From the NCBI GenBank assembly GCA_038237745.1, contig JBBRYJ010000001.1, forward strand, positions 124,001 to 188,000: DNA of 64,000 nucleotides, in the 5' to 3' direction. The stretch comes from DASQEH01 sp038237745. Lineage in GTDB: Bacteria; Actinomycetota; Actinomycetes; Propionibacteriales; Nocardioidaceae. Below the pieces are notes generated by a model. It saw only the letters and a program-made list of their open reading frames with translations, was not told the DNA's origin and searched no databases. Shown piece by piece: positions 63,475 to 64,000 of this stretch (position 1 is its first letter; each line of letters begins with the position of its first letter). The position numbers were made by a program, and so were the translations under genes.

Positions 63475-64000
63475 CTACAACAGGTCGGTGCGACCTCGCT
63501 GGCGCCACCCGGCCACTACCTCCGACACCCGTTGGGCGGCCTCCAGCGTGGTGACGAGAACGGCATCTGCGGTGTCGAGTACGGCGATGTCCTGGACGCC
63601 GAGCAGGCTCACCGTGCGGCCACCTTGTTGGACGACGAGACCCGTTGCGTCGACCGTCAGGACACGCGATCGGTCACCGAGTACCTGCACCTCACCGCGT
63701 CCGCCGAGAACGCCGGCAAGGGCAGCGACGTCCCCGATGTCGTCCCACCCGATATCGGCGGGGACGACGGCCAAGCCGCCGTCGGCCGCGACCGGTTCGG
63801 CCACGGCGTAGTCGATCGCGATGCGGGTCGCCATCGGCCACCGCTCGGCCATCACGACGTCACGGTCGGGGCGCTCCCAGGCGTCGGCTATCCGGCTCAC
63901 GGCGTCGTACAACGACGGCTGATGACGCGAGATGTGTCCGAGCAGCACGTCGGCGCGGGCGACGAACATGCCTGCATTCCAGAGGAAGTCGCCCCTCCGC
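63475..64000 (-). CDS. manC: Mannose-1-phosphate guanylyltransferase, 5' end outside window
   Basis: About 175 C-terminal residues, running off the right edge. GDFLWNAGMFVARADVLLGHI and the C-terminal VVPADIGWDDIGDVAALAGVL, with TVSLLGVQDIAVLDTADAVLV, are typical of ManC/RmlA-like nucleotidyltransferases. It makes GDP-mannose from mannose-1-phosphate and GTP, downstream of ManB (48187-49596). It converges on the DedA-like gene. The N-terminal nucleotide-binding part is not in view. Confidence 0.92.
   Translation of the reverse strand, partial: RRGDFLWNAGMFVARADVLLGHISRHQPSLYDAVSRIADAWERPDRDVVMAERWPMATRIAIDYAVAEPVAADGGLAVVPADIGWDDIGDVAALAGVLGGRGEVQVLGDRSRVLTVDATGLVVQQGGRTVSLLGVQDIAVLDTADAVLVTTLEAAQRVSEVVAGWRQRGRTDLL

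Overview
The window is high-GC chromosomal DNA from a member of the Actinomycetota. Supporting markers are WhiB, MtrA-MtrB-LpqB, DUF3499, DUF5719, DUF3105, an Rv3235-family protein, coenzyme F420 genes (fbiA/cofD, fbiB), an NAD-dependent glutamate dehydrogenase of about 1,620 residues, and many GTG starts. Several genes also have a -10-like TAnnnT motif 6-7 nt before the start codon, as expected for leaderless actinobacterial mRNAs. Gene order (manC, DUF3105, fbiBA, whiB, glycosyltransferase, DUF5719, DUF3499, metallopeptidase, manB, Trm112, SIS, ahcY, mtrAB-lpqB, comF, hpf, secA) resembles mycobacteria and even more the Nocardioides-like Propionibacteriales; the family-level placement is only a guess. 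No IS element, phage, CRISPR array or tRNA gene was seen.

Layout. 0-5.5 kb: the end of an amino-acid ABC lipoprotein (cut by the window edge), a FUSC-type membrane protein, an ABC-2 exporter pair and a secreted RTX-type calcium-binding protein. 5.5-9.7 kb: tmRNA (ssrA), smpB, a secreted coiled-coil M23 endopeptidase, ftsX and ftsE, i.e. trans-translation plus division-linked peptidoglycan hydrolysis. 9.7-14.6 kb: a secreted six-hairpin glycosidase, a xylulokinase-like gene broken by a one-base frameshift, and a helical hypothetical; this block separates ftsE from prfB. 14.6-18.4 kb: prfB, a flavodoxin-like gene that appears internally deleted, and a second ABC-2 exporter. 18.4-27.8 kb: NAD-glutamate dehydrogenase, tryptophan 2,3-dioxygenase, DUF2505, a Cys-rich miniprotein, P5C dehydrogenase (pruA) and Ku.

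27.9-32.3 kb: an actinobacterial block with a CpaE-like ATPase, a SAF-domain membrane protein, a BldC-like HTH protein, a beta-rich unknown, a membrane LysM protein and an Rv3235-family protein. 32.3-49.6 kb: a long minus-strand run, read 5' to 3' as manB, Trm112, SIS isomerase-like, CDF, ahcY, mtrA, mtrB, lpqB, comF, a noncoding region, hpf, a LuxR-type response regulator, a YcaQ-like winged-helix protein, secA and a second CDF transporter. 49.6-52.2 kb: an amino-acid ABC importer. 52.2-64 kb: metallopeptidase-like protein, DUF3499, DUF5719, large glycosyltransferase, WhiB, a proline/glycine-tailed membrane protein, fbiA-fbiB, DUF3105, CDP-alcohol phosphatidyltransferase, a DedA-like protein and manC (cut by the window edge).

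The most interesting element is the 366-base gap between comF and hpf. On the minus strand it has a promoter-like motif, nested long-range complementarity and A-rich unpaired segments. It is my candidate for a raiA-type structured noncoding RNA, a class known upstream of raiA/hpf genes in Firmicutes and Actinobacteria. Other leads are the pervasive leaderless-promoter signature, a CpaE-like ATPase whose Walker A lysine is replaced by arginine, and an FbiB without a recognisable nitroreductase domain.
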